Shown here in pieces: positions 34,862 to 43,181 of a stretch of 64,000 nt of DNA (the first letter of the stretch is position 1; each line of letters begins with the position of its first letter). A program made the position numbers and the translations under genes. The notes under the pieces were generated by a model that saw only the letters and a program-made list of their open reading frames with translations, was not told the DNA's origin and made no database searches. Source of the DNA: Promicromonospora iranensis (GTDB lineage Bacteria > Actinomycetota > Actinomycetes > Actinomycetales > Cellulomonadaceae); the NCBI RefSeq assembly GCF_028994775.1, contig NZ_JAJQMN010000005.1:186001-250000 (forward strand). Direction: 5' to 3'.

Positions 34862-35333
34862 CGGGCACGGCGGTGTCGCCCACGTTCTGCTCCAGGGTGC
34901 GCAGCAGGGTGGTCGCCTCCTCACACAGGGCGGGGCTGAGGTCGCCCGCCGTCGCCCGTTCGAGCTGGGCCCAGACCTCGCTGACCCGCGGCCGGAGTGC
35001 CAGGCTCGCGGGCGTGGGCTCCACCAGGGTGACGCGCCGGTCGTCGGCACTCGGCCGGCGGCGGACGAAACCGGACCGCTCGAGCCGCTGGACGGTCCGG
35101 GTCATCGACGCCGAGTCCGTGGCGACGTGCTGGGCGAGGTCGGTCTGTCGCTGCGGCCCGTGCTCCCACAGGAACATGAGCAGCAGCTCCTGGCCGGGAC
35201 GGAGGCCGAGGGGGCGCAGCAGGTCCGCGGCGAGCGCCCGGTGCGCCCGCGCGAGCGAGAAGATGGCGAGACTGAGCGGCCCGGTGACGTCCGGGTTGAC
35301 TTCACTGTCCGAGGCAGGTGCCATGCGCTCCAT
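34737..35333 (-). CDS. MarR-family regulator with antisense-encoded basic tail
   Basis: A 198-residue MarR protein. The winged helix (about residues 45-110) has QTDLAQHVATDSASMTRTVQRLERSG and the wing RRPSADDRRVTLVEPT. A normal MarR would end near residue 155. Here the frame continues 40 residues as a Pro/Arg-rich tail that is read from the strand opposite the end of the YibE/F gene (34737-34861). The tail is probably a by-product of the overlap. It is divergent from a quinone-reductase-like gene, its likely target. ATGs at 35333 and 35324 are both possible starts. Confidence 0.85.
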   Translation of the reverse strand: MERMAPASDSEVNPDVTGPLSLAIFSLARAHRALAADLLRPLGLRPGQELLLMFLWEHGPQRQTDLAQHVATDSASMTRTVQRLERSGFVRRRPSADDRRVTLVEPTPASLALRPRVSEVWAQLERATAGDLSPALCEEATTLLRTLEQNVGDTAVPATAPPSRKGAPMPTPRRREPSAPGRRPARASASPRRPDPGR

Positions 35334-35344
35334 GGTAGGACGCA

Positions 35345-35367
35345 GTTACCTGTCTCGAACAGCAAAC
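35345..35367. promoter_or_regulatory. Imperfect inverted repeat in the MarR/quinone reductase promoter
   Basis: GTTacCTGT-ctcga-ACAGcaAAC lies in the 58-bp divergent region, directly upstream of the MarR start. Seven of nine positions pair. It is the probable MarR operator. Confidence 0.5.
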
Positions 35368-35391
35368 GTGAATGAACTGAAGGGGTGCACG

Positions 35392-36288
35392 ATGCGAGCA
35401 GTGGTCTTTGACGAGTTCGGTGGCCCGGAGGTCCTGCACCTGGGGGAGGTGCCGGAGCCGGCGGCCGGACCCGGTCAGGTGCGGGTCCGGGTCGAGGCCG
35501 TGGGCCTCAACGCCTTCGACGGGAAGGTCCGGTCGGGGGCCATGGAGGCCGCGTTCCGTACGCCGCTCCCAGCGGTCCCCGGCCTGGAGGTAGCGGGTGT
35601 CGTGGACCAGGTGGGGCCCGACGTCGCCGGGGTCGCCCTGGGTGACCGGGTCACTGGTCCGGCGGCTCGCGGCGCCGCGGAGCTCGCCGTCCTGACGGTG
35701 TGGGCACCGGTTCCCGACGGAATGGACCCGACGCAGGCGGCGGCGCTGCCCGTGGTCGCCGAGACGGCCCGGCGCGCGCTGCGCATCCTCGCCCCGAGGC
35801 CGGGGGAGACCCTGCTGGTGCACGGCGCGAGCGGCGGTGTCGGCGGGCTCGCGACCCAGCTCGCCGTCGCGGCGGGCGTGCGCGTGATCGGCACCGCCTC
35901 GCCGGCCAACCAGGACCGCGTCGCGGCCTACGGGGCGACGCCCACGACCTACGGCGAGGGGCTCGTCGAGCGCGTCCGCGCGCTCGCGCCGACGGTGGAC
36001 GCGGTGCTGGACGCCGCGGGCAGCGGCGTCCTGCCGGACAGCATCGAGCTGCGGGGCGGCACCGACCGTGTGCTGACCCTCGCCGACCCGGCGGCCTCGG
36101 GGCTGGGTGTCGAGTTCTCCGAGCGGTCGGAGCACTCCACCGAGACCCTCGCGCCAGTGATCGGCCTGGTCGCGCGGGGCGAGGTGTCCGTGCCGGTCGC
36201 GAAGGTGCTGCCGCTCGCGGAGGCGGCCCGGGCGGCCGGCCTGGTCGACGACGGCCACACCGGCGGCAAGGTGGTCCTGGTGCCGTGA
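35392..36288 (+). CDS. NADPH:quinone reductase-like zinc-independent MDR oxidoreductase
   Basis: A 298-residue medium-chain dehydrogenase of the QOR type. The N-terminal GroES-like fold (MRAVVFDEFGGPEVLHLGEVPEP) is followed by a Rossmann motif VHGASGGVGGLATQLA (about residues 143-158). No zinc ligands are present. The ATG at 35392 has AAGGGG 7 nt upstream. The enzyme probably reduces quinones or enones with NADPH. The divergent MarR regulator suggests induction by electrophiles. Confidence 0.9.
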   Translation: MRAVVFDEFGGPEVLHLGEVPEPAAGPGQVRVRVEAVGLNAFDGKVRSGAMEAAFRTPLPAVPGLEVAGVVDQVGPDVAGVALGDRVTGPAARGAAELAVLTVWAPVPDGMDPTQAAALPVVAETARRALRILAPRPGETLLVHGASGGVGGLATQLAVAAGVRVIGTASPANQDRVAAYGATPTTYGEGLVERVRALAPTVDAVLDAAGSGVLPDSIELRGGTDRVLTLADPAASGLGVEFSERSEHSTETLAPVIGLVARGEVSVPVAKVLPLAEAARAAGLVDDGHTGGKVVLVP

Positions 36289-36343
36289 CGAGACGTTGTT
36301 CGATCCGGCAACCCGCATGCCGGCGCGCACGTACGCTCGCGTC

Positions 36344-37273
36344 ATGAGCAACCCGGAGCTGATCGAGATACCGCGCTCCCTGGTCTCCTCGTATGCCAAG
36401 GCCTTCGGCGAGGAGGGGCGCTCATGGATCGCGGATCTGCCGGCACTCGTCGCCGACCTGCTGGACCGGTGGGCTCTTGAACGGGACGGTGAGGCCACGG
36501 CAGGCGAAGCGTCCCTGGTGCTGCCGGTGCGCGGGCCGGACGCCACGCGCTCGGTCCTCAAGCTGCAGCTGCGCCGTGCGGAGACCGAGGCTGCGATCAT
36601 CGGGCTGCGGACCTGGAACGGCGCCGGGGCCGTGCGGCTGCTCGACCACGACCCCGGCAGCAGCGCCATGCTCCTGGAACGGCTGGACCACAGGCACACG
36701 CTCGCCTCGCTCGAGGACGACGACACGGCGATCCAACAGCTCGCCGAGCTGCACGCCCGGCTGGTCTCCGTGTCGGCCCCGCCCGGGCTGACGAGCCTCG
36801 GCGATGTCGCTGCCGCAATGCTCGAAGAGGTTCCGCGAGCCGTCGGGTCGCTGGCCGATCCTGCCGACCGGCAGGTGCTGCAGGGATGGGCGGCGGTCGT
36901 GGCCGAGCTGGTCGCCGAGCCCGGCGACCAGCTGCTGCACTGGGACCTGCACTACGACAACGTGCTCGCGGGAGAGCGCGAGCCATGGCTCGCGATCGAC
37001 CCGGAGCCGCTCGCCGGCGACCCTGGCTTCGACCTGTGGCCGGCGCTCGACAGCCGCTGGGCCGACGTCGTCGTCGCGGACGGAGACCCACGTCGCGTGG
37101 TGCGGAGACGGTTCGACCTGCTCACCGAGGTTCTCGGGCTCGACCGCGTGCGAGCGACGGGCTGGACGCTCGGCAGGCTGCTGCAGAACGCGCTGTGGGA
37201 CGTCGAGGACGGTGCGACCGCCCTGGCCCCCGCCTCGGTCGCCGTGGCGGCAGCGCTGCTCGACCGTGACTGA
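36344..37273 (+). CDS. APH(6)/hydroxyurea-resistance-type phosphotransferase
   Basis: A 309-residue kinase of the streptomycin 6-kinase family. The catalytic loop LLHWDLHYDNVL (about residues 202-213) and the metal site AIDPEPLAGDPGFDLWPAL (about residues 222-240) are the family signatures. The start at 36344 was preferred to 36296, whose extra codons precede the natural N-terminus. Enzymes of this family phosphorylate streptomycin, but environmental members often have other substrates; a resistance phenotype is unproven. Confidence 0.85.
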   Translation: MSNPELIEIPRSLVSSYAKAFGEEGRSWIADLPALVADLLDRWALERDGEATAGEASLVLPVRGPDATRSVLKLQLRRAETEAAIIGLRTWNGAGAVRLLDHDPGSSAMLLERLDHRHTLASLEDDDTAIQQLAELHARLVSVSAPPGLTSLGDVAAAMLEEVPRAVGSLADPADRQVLQGWAAVVAELVAEPGDQLLHWDLHYDNVLAGEREPWLAIDPEPLAGDPGFDLWPALDSRWADVVVADGDPRRVVRRRFDLLTEVLGLDRVRATGWTLGRLLQNALWDVEDGATALAPASVAVAAALLDRD

Positions 37274-37289
37274 CTTCGCGACTGCACAC

Positions 37290-37325
37290 TGACTCCACGG
37301 TTGACTCCACGGTTGACTGCACGGT
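37290..37325. repeat. Three 12-bp tandem repeats after the APH(6)-like gene
   Basis: TGACTCCACGGT, TGACTCCACGGT and TGACTGCACGGT follow each other directly, starting 17 bp after the stop codon. Confidence 0.8.
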
Positions 37326-37391
37326 GTCGTCGTCGACCGTGGGACACGGTCTCGCCGGCCGAGGCGCACCTGTACGGCAGGTGCCAGGTGG

Positions 37392-37456
37392 GCTGAACCA
37401 CGTTCAGCTCGGCCCCGGTGATGCGGGCTGAGCTGAACAGTTCAGCTGGGCTGAAC
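37392..37456. promoter_or_regulatory. Array of GCTGAAC palindromes
   Basis: GCTGAAC-cac-GTTCAGC (37392-37408), AGCTGAAC-a-GTTCAGCT (37431-37447) and a further half-site GCTGAAC (37450-37456). Such palindromes are typical TetR-family operators, but here they sit at the 3' end of the TetR gene, with no intact gene start next to them. Confidence 0.65.
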
Positions 37457-37579
37457 TTCGCATGGCTGAGGCGAACGCAGGTGACGAGACCTGGCACCCG
37501 CTGGCCAGGTGCACTCTGCTCAGGCGGGCCCGTACAGGACCGGACAGCGACTCGGCGGCGGCCGCGCGCCGAGCCGGGC

Positions 37580-38302
37580 TCAGCCCCGGGCGGCCTCGCG
37601 GACCAGGCCCTCCAGCTCCGCGGCCAGAAGGCGCTCGCCGTCGAGCCCCATGGTGTCGAACGCGCCCACGATCTCCAGGGACACGAGCCCGTGCACGCGG
37701 TACCAGGTGGACAGCGCCAGCCGGAGCGACGCCGGCGACGCGTCCGCCGGGGCACCGAGGGACGCGCCCCATCGGGACAGGTCGTGCCCGAGCTGCGACC
37801 GGTCGGTGGCGGCCGCCCCGGCCCCGGGGGTGACGGCGTCGGCCGCGACCTCCTGGATCGCTGTGACCAGGGCGAGCATGCTCTGGCTGATCGTGCTGAC
37901 GCTCTCCAGCGGGTCCACCGACTCGCGCCGGCTGCCGGTGAAGAGCATCGAGTACCGGCGCGGGTGGTCCAGGGCCCAGCGTCGCCAGGCATGGGCGATG
38001 GCGGCCAGGCGTTCCGTTGCCGGCCGGTCCCACGCCTGCCGGGCCGCGGACTCGACGGCGGTGCCGAGGTCGGTGTAGCCGGCCAGGACCAGTGCGTCGA
38101 GCAACGCCTCGCGGGACGCGAAGTAGTGGTAGAGCGCAGGGGGCGTCATGCCCATCGCCTTGCCGACCGAGGCGAGCGACAGCCCGTGCGCGCCACCGGT
38201 GTCGACGAGCTCCAGCGCCGCCTGGACGATCTCGTCGACGGTCTGCCGCCGGAGCCGTTCGCGCCGGGTCAGGGGCCGGGTGTCGTCGTCGTCCACGGGC
38301 AT
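37580..38302 (-). CDS. TetR/AcrR-family regulator
   Basis: A 240-residue TetR protein. After an Asp-rich N-terminus (MPVDDDD) comes the DNA-binding domain (LASVGKAMGMTPPALYHYFASRE, about residues 43-65) and a large C-terminal ligand-binding domain of the WHG/TetR_C_13 kind (TWYRVHGLVSLEIVGAF, about 194-210). It is divergent from a helical protein of unknown function. The GCTGAAC palindromes downstream of its 3' end are candidates for its binding site. Confidence 0.88.
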   Translation of the reverse strand: MPVDDDDTRPLTRRERLRRQTVDEIVQAALELVDTGGAHGLSLASVGKAMGMTPPALYHYFASREALLDALVLAGYTDLGTAVESAARQAWDRPATERLAAIAHAWRRWALDHPRRYSMLFTGSRRESVDPLESVSTISQSMLALVTAIQEVAADAVTPGAGAAATDRSQLGHDLSRWGASLGAPADASPASLRLALSTWYRVHGLVSLEIVGAFDTMGLDGERLLAAELEGLVREAARG

Positions 38303-38422
38303 GGCGCGAGCCTAGCGCCAGCGCCGCCCGGCGACACGGCCGGTCCGCCCGACGCGAGCACCGTCCCGGCCCTGCCCGGTTTCGTACCGTCCGGGTACCG
38401 GGCGGCTACCGCGCAAGCCTTG

Positions 38423-39073
38423 GTGCGCAACGCCGAGCGGGAGCGTACCGAGGTCCGTGCCGCCCTGGGCGCGCTGGGCGACGTCGCCGCCCGGCGGACC
38501 GCGGCGCTGGCGGCCAAGGAGGCCTGGGTGGTCGCGGCCGGTGCCGACGGCGCGGCCGAGCTGGGCCGCCTCGCGACGGAGGTCGGTACGTCGCGAGGTG
38601 AGCTGGCGGAGCTGCACGAGGTCGTCCGTGCGGCGGAGCGGGCCGAGCAGGCGCTGACGGGTGCCGTGAGCCATCTGGACGGCGCCAGCAACTGGGCGGC
38701 GTACGACACGTTCGGCGGTGGCGGATTCCTCTCGGACATGATGAAGCGCGAGAAGATGGACCAGGCCGTCGTGCTCATGCGGGACGCCGATGAGGCGCTG
38801 CGCGCTCTCACCCGCGAGCTCGGGGACCTCGGCCAAGAGGGTGTCGGCGGCATCGCCTCCGACAGTCTCGAGGACATGTTCGACGTCTGGTTCGACAACA
38901 TCTTCAGCGACTGGTCGGTCATGAACCGGATCGGCGAGGCGCGTGACCGGGTGCGTGCGGCGCTGGGCGCCGTCGGTCAGGTGCACCAGGGTGCGGCCGA
39001 GCGTGCGGCGGCACTGGAGGCACGGCTCGCGGAGCTCGGCGAGCAGCGGGAGCGGCTGCTGACCGGGGCCTGA
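38423..39073 (+). CDS. Predicted helical coiled-coil protein, function unknown
   Basis: A protein of about 216 residues, almost entirely alpha-helical with two long heptad-rich segments (about residues 1-90 and 160-216). A central loop contains YDTFGGGGFLSDMMKREKMDQA (about residues 95-116) and DMFDVWFDNIFSDWSVMNRI (about 150-170), which are the most distinctive motifs. The start is uncertain: GTG 38423 is the first start codon that does not run into the divergent TetR gene, but it has a weak ribosome-binding site and homology may extend to about 38380. It has no signal peptide or membrane segment. I do not recognise a family. Confidence 0.7.
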   Translation: MRNAERERTEVRAALGALGDVAARRTAALAAKEAWVVAAGADGAAELGRLATEVGTSRGELAELHEVVRAAERAEQALTGAVSHLDGASNWAAYDTFGGGGFLSDMMKREKMDQAVVLMRDADEALRALTRELGDLGQEGVGGIASDSLEDMFDVWFDNIFSDWSVMNRIGEARDRVRAALGAVGQVHQGAAERAAALEARLAELGEQRERLLTGA

Positions 39074-39108
39074 GGACGGCTGGGTGGACTGCTCGGGCCG
39101 GCTCAGTC

Positions 39109-39124
39109 GGCCGGACCGGCCGGA
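39109..39124. terminator. Short GC hairpin between convergent genes
   Basis: GGCCGG-A-CCGGCC lies in the 64-bp gap between the coiled-coil protein and the convergent hypothetical gene. It is a plausible shared terminator. Confidence 0.35.
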
Positions 39125-39137
39125 CCTGTTGGTCAGG

Positions 39138-39569
39138 TCAGCCGGCCGAGGTGGTGCGCCACCCCGGCAGGAGGCGTTCCAGGGCGTCGGCCAGCGAGAT
39201 GGAGTCGCCGTCCTTGCCCCCGGCACCCAGCAGCAACGGCGGGCGGCGGGGCTCCGGCCGCACCCCGCGCACTCGGTCGAGCAGGCCGATGGGCGCGGTG
39301 AGCACGTAGAACTCGCCGTCGGCGCTGATGCCGGCGGTGCGGTCGACGCGCAGATACCAGCCCTGCAGCGGGGTGCGCGCACTGCCGCGGCCGCCGTACC
39401 CCTGCACCACCAGCGGCTCCGGCGGGAGCCCGGCGGCCCGGGCGGCGACCACGAACTCGCGCAGCAGGGCCTCGGCCCGGGTGTGCTCGGCGTCCTGGCG
39501 CGCCTGCAGGCGTTCGGCCTGCAGCCGGACCGCCTCGGCGCGCTGCCGGGACCACTCGTCGTCGTGCAT
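39138..39569 (-). CDS. Conserved hypothetical protein with N-terminal coiled coil
   Basis: A 143-residue soluble protein. A charged helix (about residues 1-40, RQRAEAVRLQAERLQARQDAEH) is followed by a beta-rich domain with GWYLRVDRTAGISADGEFYVL (about 77-97) and a C-terminal LADALERLLPGW. I chose the ATG at 39569 (MHDDEW); 39602 would overlap the upstream gene's stop. I do not recognise the family. It is cotranscribed with the Tat-exported hydrolase 29 bp upstream. Confidence 0.75.
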   Translation of the reverse strand: MHDDEWSRQRAEAVRLQAERLQARQDAEHTRAEALLREFVVAARAAGLPPEPLVVQGYGGRGSARTPLQGWYLRVDRTAGISADGEFYVLTAPIGLLDRVRGVRPEPRRPPLLLGAGGKDGDSISLADALERLLPGWRTTSAG

Positions 39570-39598
39570 GGGAGGAAGTCTCGCATCCGCGTGCACGG

Positions 39599-40621
39599 TC
39601 ACAGCAGCTGCAGCGGTGTGCGGTACTCCGGGACGACCACCTCGGTGCGCGGCGACAGCCGCCGGATCTCCTCGACGAGGCCGACCATCCGCGTCTCCGT
39701 GCTCTCGGCGGCGAGCGGCGGGTTGCTGAGCGGCGACTCGAAGTCGTCCCAGTGCACGAGGACGATCCGGCCGGGTCGGTCCAGTGCGGTCAGGAGGCGG
39801 CCCGCGTAGTCGGCGGTGACGTCGGTGCTCGGCACCGGCAGCGCCACCGTGTCGACACGCAGCCCGCGCAGCGCCTGGTCGTCGTAGTCGCTGCCTCCGA
39901 GCAGCAGGACGGACCGGCCCTGCGGCGAACGGAGCAGGTACGACAGCGTGTCACCCTCGGGCAGGTCGGCGATCGTGCGGGGCTTGGCGGGCACCGTCGT
40001 GTGCAGTCCGGGGAAGAGGAGCCCGCCCGAGGCGGTGCGGCTGTGCAGGGCCGGCACCACGCGCACGACCAGGTCCCCGAGGTGCATCTCCTCGCCGCCG
40101 CGGACCACCGCGAGCTGCTCCCGCGGTACTCCCATGGCCAGGGCGAGGTGATACCCGGTGAGGGTCGTGAACACGGTGGCGCCGCGGGTACGGGCCAGGT
40201 GGGGCACGTCGGCGAAGTGGTCCCAGTGCGTGTGCGTCACCAGTATCGAGTCGACGGCGCCGTCGGGAGTCCCGGGTGCGCCGAGGGCCGCGTCGAGTGC
40301 GGCGGGGTCGACGCTCAGACGCGTCGTCGCGCTGAACCTCCCGGTGGCGAGCCCGGTGTCGAAGCGCGTCACGTAGGGGTCGAGCAGCACCGTGGTGGTG
40401 GGCGTCCGGATCCGCCAGCCCGCGGTCCCGAGCCACGCGAACGAGGCGAACCCGGCAGGAGCCGGAGTCTCCCGGGCGGCGGCGCCGGACGCCGGGGGAG
40501 CCGCCCGGTCGGCGAAGGCGCGGGCGCCGGTGACACCGCCGAGCACGCCGAGGGCCGCGGTCCCGGCGCCGGTCATCAGGGTGCGGCGGCTGAGCGCGCG
40601 CTTCGAGGTACTGGTCGTCAT
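39599..40621 (-). CDS. Tat-exported metallo-beta-lactamase-fold hydrolase
   Basis: A 340-residue protein. The N-terminus carries a twin-arginine signal (SRRTLMTG, about residues 11-18, then a hydrophobic stretch to the AFA cleavage region near residue 37). The metallo-hydrolase motif is THTHWDHF (about residues 129-136), with further metal ligands in ALHSRT and LVHWDDF. It belongs to the UlaG-like/N-acyl-PE-hydrolase-like branch of the MBL fold. Export through Tat suggests folding with its metal in the cytoplasm. The substrate is unknown. Confidence 0.87.
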   Translation of the reverse strand: MTTSTSKRALSRRTLMTGAGTAALGVLGGVTGARAFADRAAPPASGAAARETPAPAGFASFAWLGTAGWRIRTPTTTVLLDPYVTRFDTGLATGRFSATTRLSVDPAALDAALGAPGTPDGAVDSILVTHTHWDHFADVPHLARTRGATVFTTLTGYHLALAMGVPREQLAVVRGGEEMHLGDLVVRVVPALHSRTASGGLLFPGLHTTVPAKPRTIADLPEGDTLSYLLRSPQGRSVLLLGGSDYDDQALRGLRVDTVALPVPSTDVTADYAGRLLTALDRPGRIVLVHWDDFESPLSNPPLAAESTETRMVGLVEEIRRLSPRTEVVVPEYRTPLQLL

Positions 40622-40717
40622 GCGGCACACCCTCCGGGAGCCCGCGGACAAGAGTCAAAGAGTCTTACGGACGTGACCTGAGACGTTTTTGATATGGCCC
40701 GCGGCTAGGCTCCCGGC

Positions 40718-41683
40718 GTGGACCTCCTGAAGCACCTGGGCTTCTTCCGGGCAGTCGCCGACGTGCGGCACTTCGGCAACGCCGCCTCCGACCTGGGCAT
40801 GACCCAGCCGCCGCTGTCCCAGGGCATCCGCCGTCTGGAACGGCACCTCGGGGTGCGGCTCTTCGACCGGGACGCGCGCGGCGTGCGGATCACCGCTGCC
40901 GGGCGGCGCCTCCTGCCCGCGACACGCGATCTGCTCGACGCCGCCGCCGACCTCGTGTCCACCGCTCGCGACCTCGCCCTGCCCGAGCAGGTCCGGCTCG
41001 GCGTCGCCGCCGACCTCGAGGACGGCGTGCCGTACCTGCTCCGGTCGCTCGCCGCAGACCTGGCCACGGCGCCGTCGGTCGAGCTCGTCGAGACCTCCCG
41101 GGCGTCCGCAACCCCGGTGGCACCCACCGTCGCGGGCAGCGTCGAGGTGGTCGACCTGCTGCGGGACGGGCTGCTCGACGTCGGCGTCGTGCGGCATCCC
41201 GGTGTGCTGGACGGGCTGACGGCGGGCCCGGTGCTCGTTGTGCCGACCCGGCTGGTGGGTGGCCTCGACGTCAGGGGCCGGGACGCCTCCGGCCGACAGC
41301 CGGCACTGGCGGACGTGCCGCTGCCGGTCGCCGTCCCGCCCCGGCACCACCAGCCGCCGGCGCACGACCAGCTGGTCGACGCGCTGCGGCGCGCGGGGCA
41401 CGGCGGTGACGTGGTCGAGGCGCGGGACGCGGCTCAGCGCCGAGCCCTGGTCGCGGCGGGCGCGGCGGTAGGCCTCGTGCCGGTGCTTCCGGGCGCCCCC
41501 GCGGCTCCGGGCGACCCGGCGGCCGGTCCCGCGGGCCCGCCGCTACGGCTCCGGGTGGCCCTGCCGCTCCTGGCGCAACGGCGGCCGGAGATCGACCACG
41601 AGGCGGTGGCGCGGGCGATCAGCTCGGCCCTGAGCCCGGAACCGGACCCGGTGGCCCGCCCGTCGCAAGGGACCGCCGGATGA
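40718..41683 (+). CDS. LysR-family transcriptional regulator
   Basis: A 321-residue LysR protein. The N-terminal helix-turn-helix reads FFRAVADVRHFGNAASDLGMTQPPLSQGIRRLERHLG (about residues 9-45). The C-terminal effector domain is shorter and more Pro/Ala-rich near its end (about residues 255-275) than usual. The start is a GTG. Its stop overlaps the next gene by 4 bp, so regulator and hydrolase are coupled, unlike the divergent AmpR-AmpC arrangement. It is also divergent from the Tat-exported hydrolase, a second possible target. Confidence 0.88.
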   Translation: MDLLKHLGFFRAVADVRHFGNAASDLGMTQPPLSQGIRRLERHLGVRLFDRDARGVRITAAGRRLLPATRDLLDAAADLVSTARDLALPEQVRLGVAADLEDGVPYLLRSLAADLATAPSVELVETSRASATPVAPTVAGSVEVVDLLRDGLLDVGVVRHPGVLDGLTAGPVLVVPTRLVGGLDVRGRDASGRQPALADVPLPVAVPPRHHQPPAHDQLVDALRRAGHGGDVVEARDAAQRRALVAAGAAVGLVPVLPGAPAAPGDPAAGPAGPPLRLRVALPLLAQRRPEIDHEAVARAISSALSPEPDPVARPSQGTAG

Positions 41684-42579
41684 GCCCTGACGACCCGGCG
41701 GTGACCGCCGCGCTCCGGGCGGTCGCCCGGGACGCCGGCCTCACGGCCCGCGTCCACGCGACGCGCCTGGCGGGCCCGCCAGGGACGGTGGCCCTCGACG
41801 ACGCCGAACCGGTCGCCATCGCCTCGCTGTACAAGCTGCCGCTGGCTCTCGTGTGGGCGGACCTCGTGACGGCCGGCGACCTCGCCGCCGACGAGCCGGT
41901 GCGGCTGCCGGCCGCCTCCCGTATGCCCGGGCCGACGGGAGTCGCGATGCTGCTCGACGACGTGGTGCTCACCGCGCGCGACGTCGTGCGCCTGATGCTC
42001 GCCGTGTCCGACAACGCCTGCGGCGACGCGCTGCTGGCGCTCGTGGGGCGCGAGCGCGTGCACGAGCGGCTCGGGGCGCTCGGCCTGCCGGCGACCCTGG
42101 TGCGGCAGGGATCCGCCGACGAGACACGCGCGATCCTTCGGGACACCGGTGCTGCGACCTGGGCCGCCGCGCAGCGTGCTCTCGCCGATCCGGACCACGC
42201 CGCCGAGACGTCGCAGTACGACCCGGCGCTCGCGAGCGCTGCCACCGCGGCCGACCTCGGCCGGGTGCTGCGCGTCCTGTGGGCCCACAGGGGCCCGCCG
42301 TACGACCTGGTCCGGGACGCGCTCGCGCACCAGGCGTGGCGGCACCGGGTCGGCAGCGGGTTCCCGCACGACGACGTCGCGCTGCTCGGCAAGACCGGCA
42401 CCCTCGGCAGGCTGCGGCACGAGGCGGCAGTGGTGGGGTTCCCGCACGAGCACCCGGTGGGCGTCGTCGTGCTGACCAGGGCGGCGCGGCCCGAGCGGTA
42501 CCTGCCGGGTGTGGACGCGGCGATCGGGGAGCTGGCCCGCATCGCCGTCGGCCCGCTGCGTCTCCCGGACGACGCGTGA
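41680..42579 (+). CDS. SxxK serine hydrolase, class A beta-lactamase-like fold
   Basis: A 299-residue protein with the three active-site motifs of penicillin-recognising enzymes in order: SLYK (about residues 49-52), SDN (about 109-111) and KTG (about 238-240). It lacks a signal peptide and I cannot find the Omega-loop ExxLN that carries the deacylating Glu of class A beta-lactamases. It is therefore probably not a true beta-lactamase but a cytoplasmic or non-classically exported relative. It is translationally coupled to the LysR regulator. Confidence 0.82.
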   Translation: MSPDDPAVTAALRAVARDAGLTARVHATRLAGPPGTVALDDAEPVAIASLYKLPLALVWADLVTAGDLAADEPVRLPAASRMPGPTGVAMLLDDVVLTARDVVRLMLAVSDNACGDALLALVGRERVHERLGALGLPATLVRQGSADETRAILRDTGAATWAAAQRALADPDHAAETSQYDPALASAATAADLGRVLRVLWAHRGPPYDLVRDALAHQAWRHRVGSGFPHDDVALLGKTGTLGRLRHEAAVVGFPHEHPVGVVVLTRAARPERYLPGVDAAIGELARIAVGPLRLPDDA

Positions 42580-42657
42580 CAGGGTCGGGACAACCCACCG
42601 CTCAGGACGGAGGACAGCCGGGTACCCGCCGAACTGTCCGCTGACCAGCATGGACGT

Positions 42658-43110
42658 ATGACCGATACCAAGCTCCGAACACTGTCCGCGACCGCCTTCG
42701 CGCTCGCCGTCCTCGCCGGGATCGCCGAGGGCGTCGTGTCCGTCGCGGCCATCCAGACCGAGCAGGGCATCGACGCCGCCCTCGGCGCCCAGATGGCGTT
42801 CCGCGGCGTCATCTTCGCCGCGGCGCTCGCGTGCGCGTGGTTCCTCGCACGAGGGCACCGGTGGGCGTGGTGGGCCCTCCTCGCGGGGCTCGGCGTGCTC
42901 GGCCTGGCGTCGATGGTGCTGCCGATGGCCGCAGACCTCGCCGCCGGCGGGAGCTGGTACTACACGCTGGGCGGTGACACGTCCGCCGCGATGCCCGCGA
43001 TCCGGGTGCTGCACATCGCGTTCGTGGTGGCCGGCGTCGTCACGATGCTCCAGCCGCGGGTACGCCTGAGCCTGGACGGGGCCAGGCGTTCGGATGCCGC
43101 GGCGGCCTGA
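42658..43110 (+). CDS. Small four-helix membrane protein
   Basis: A 150-residue protein with four predicted transmembrane helices (about residues 10-30, 47-65, 70-92, 112-132). It contains a conserved-looking tryptophan cluster (HRWAWWALL, about residues 67-75) at a membrane interface. I do not recognise the family and there is no functional context. It is followed by an imperfect GC-rich hairpin region. Confidence 0.75.
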   Translation: MTDTKLRTLSATAFALAVLAGIAEGVVSVAAIQTEQGIDAALGAQMAFRGVIFAAALACAWFLARGHRWAWWALLAGLGVLGLASMVLPMAADLAAGGSWYYTLGGDTSAAMPAIRVLHIAFVVAGVVTMLQPRVRLSLDGARRSDAAAA

Positions 43111-43181
43111 CCGCCTGGCCCCGGCGGCACGTGGTGGTCCGGCTTCTCGACCGGCTCGAACGCCGGCCCGCCCGGGCGGAC

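Larger units (their letters stand above)
37274..37579. other. 306-bp intergenic region with repeats and orphan palindromes
   Basis: The region lies between two convergent genes and holds three 12-bp tandem repeats and three copies of a GCTGAAC half-site array (listed separately). An ATG at 37462, 5 bp after the last half-site, opens a short frame (MAEANAGDETWHPLAR) that soon runs antisense to the TetR gene. It may be the stump of a lost gene. No complete gene is visible. Confidence 0.5.

Noticed and set aside
41680-42579. Calling the SxxK hydrolase a beta-lactamase resistance gene
   Set aside because: No signal peptide and no Omega-loop Glu were found, so the resistance label is not supported.
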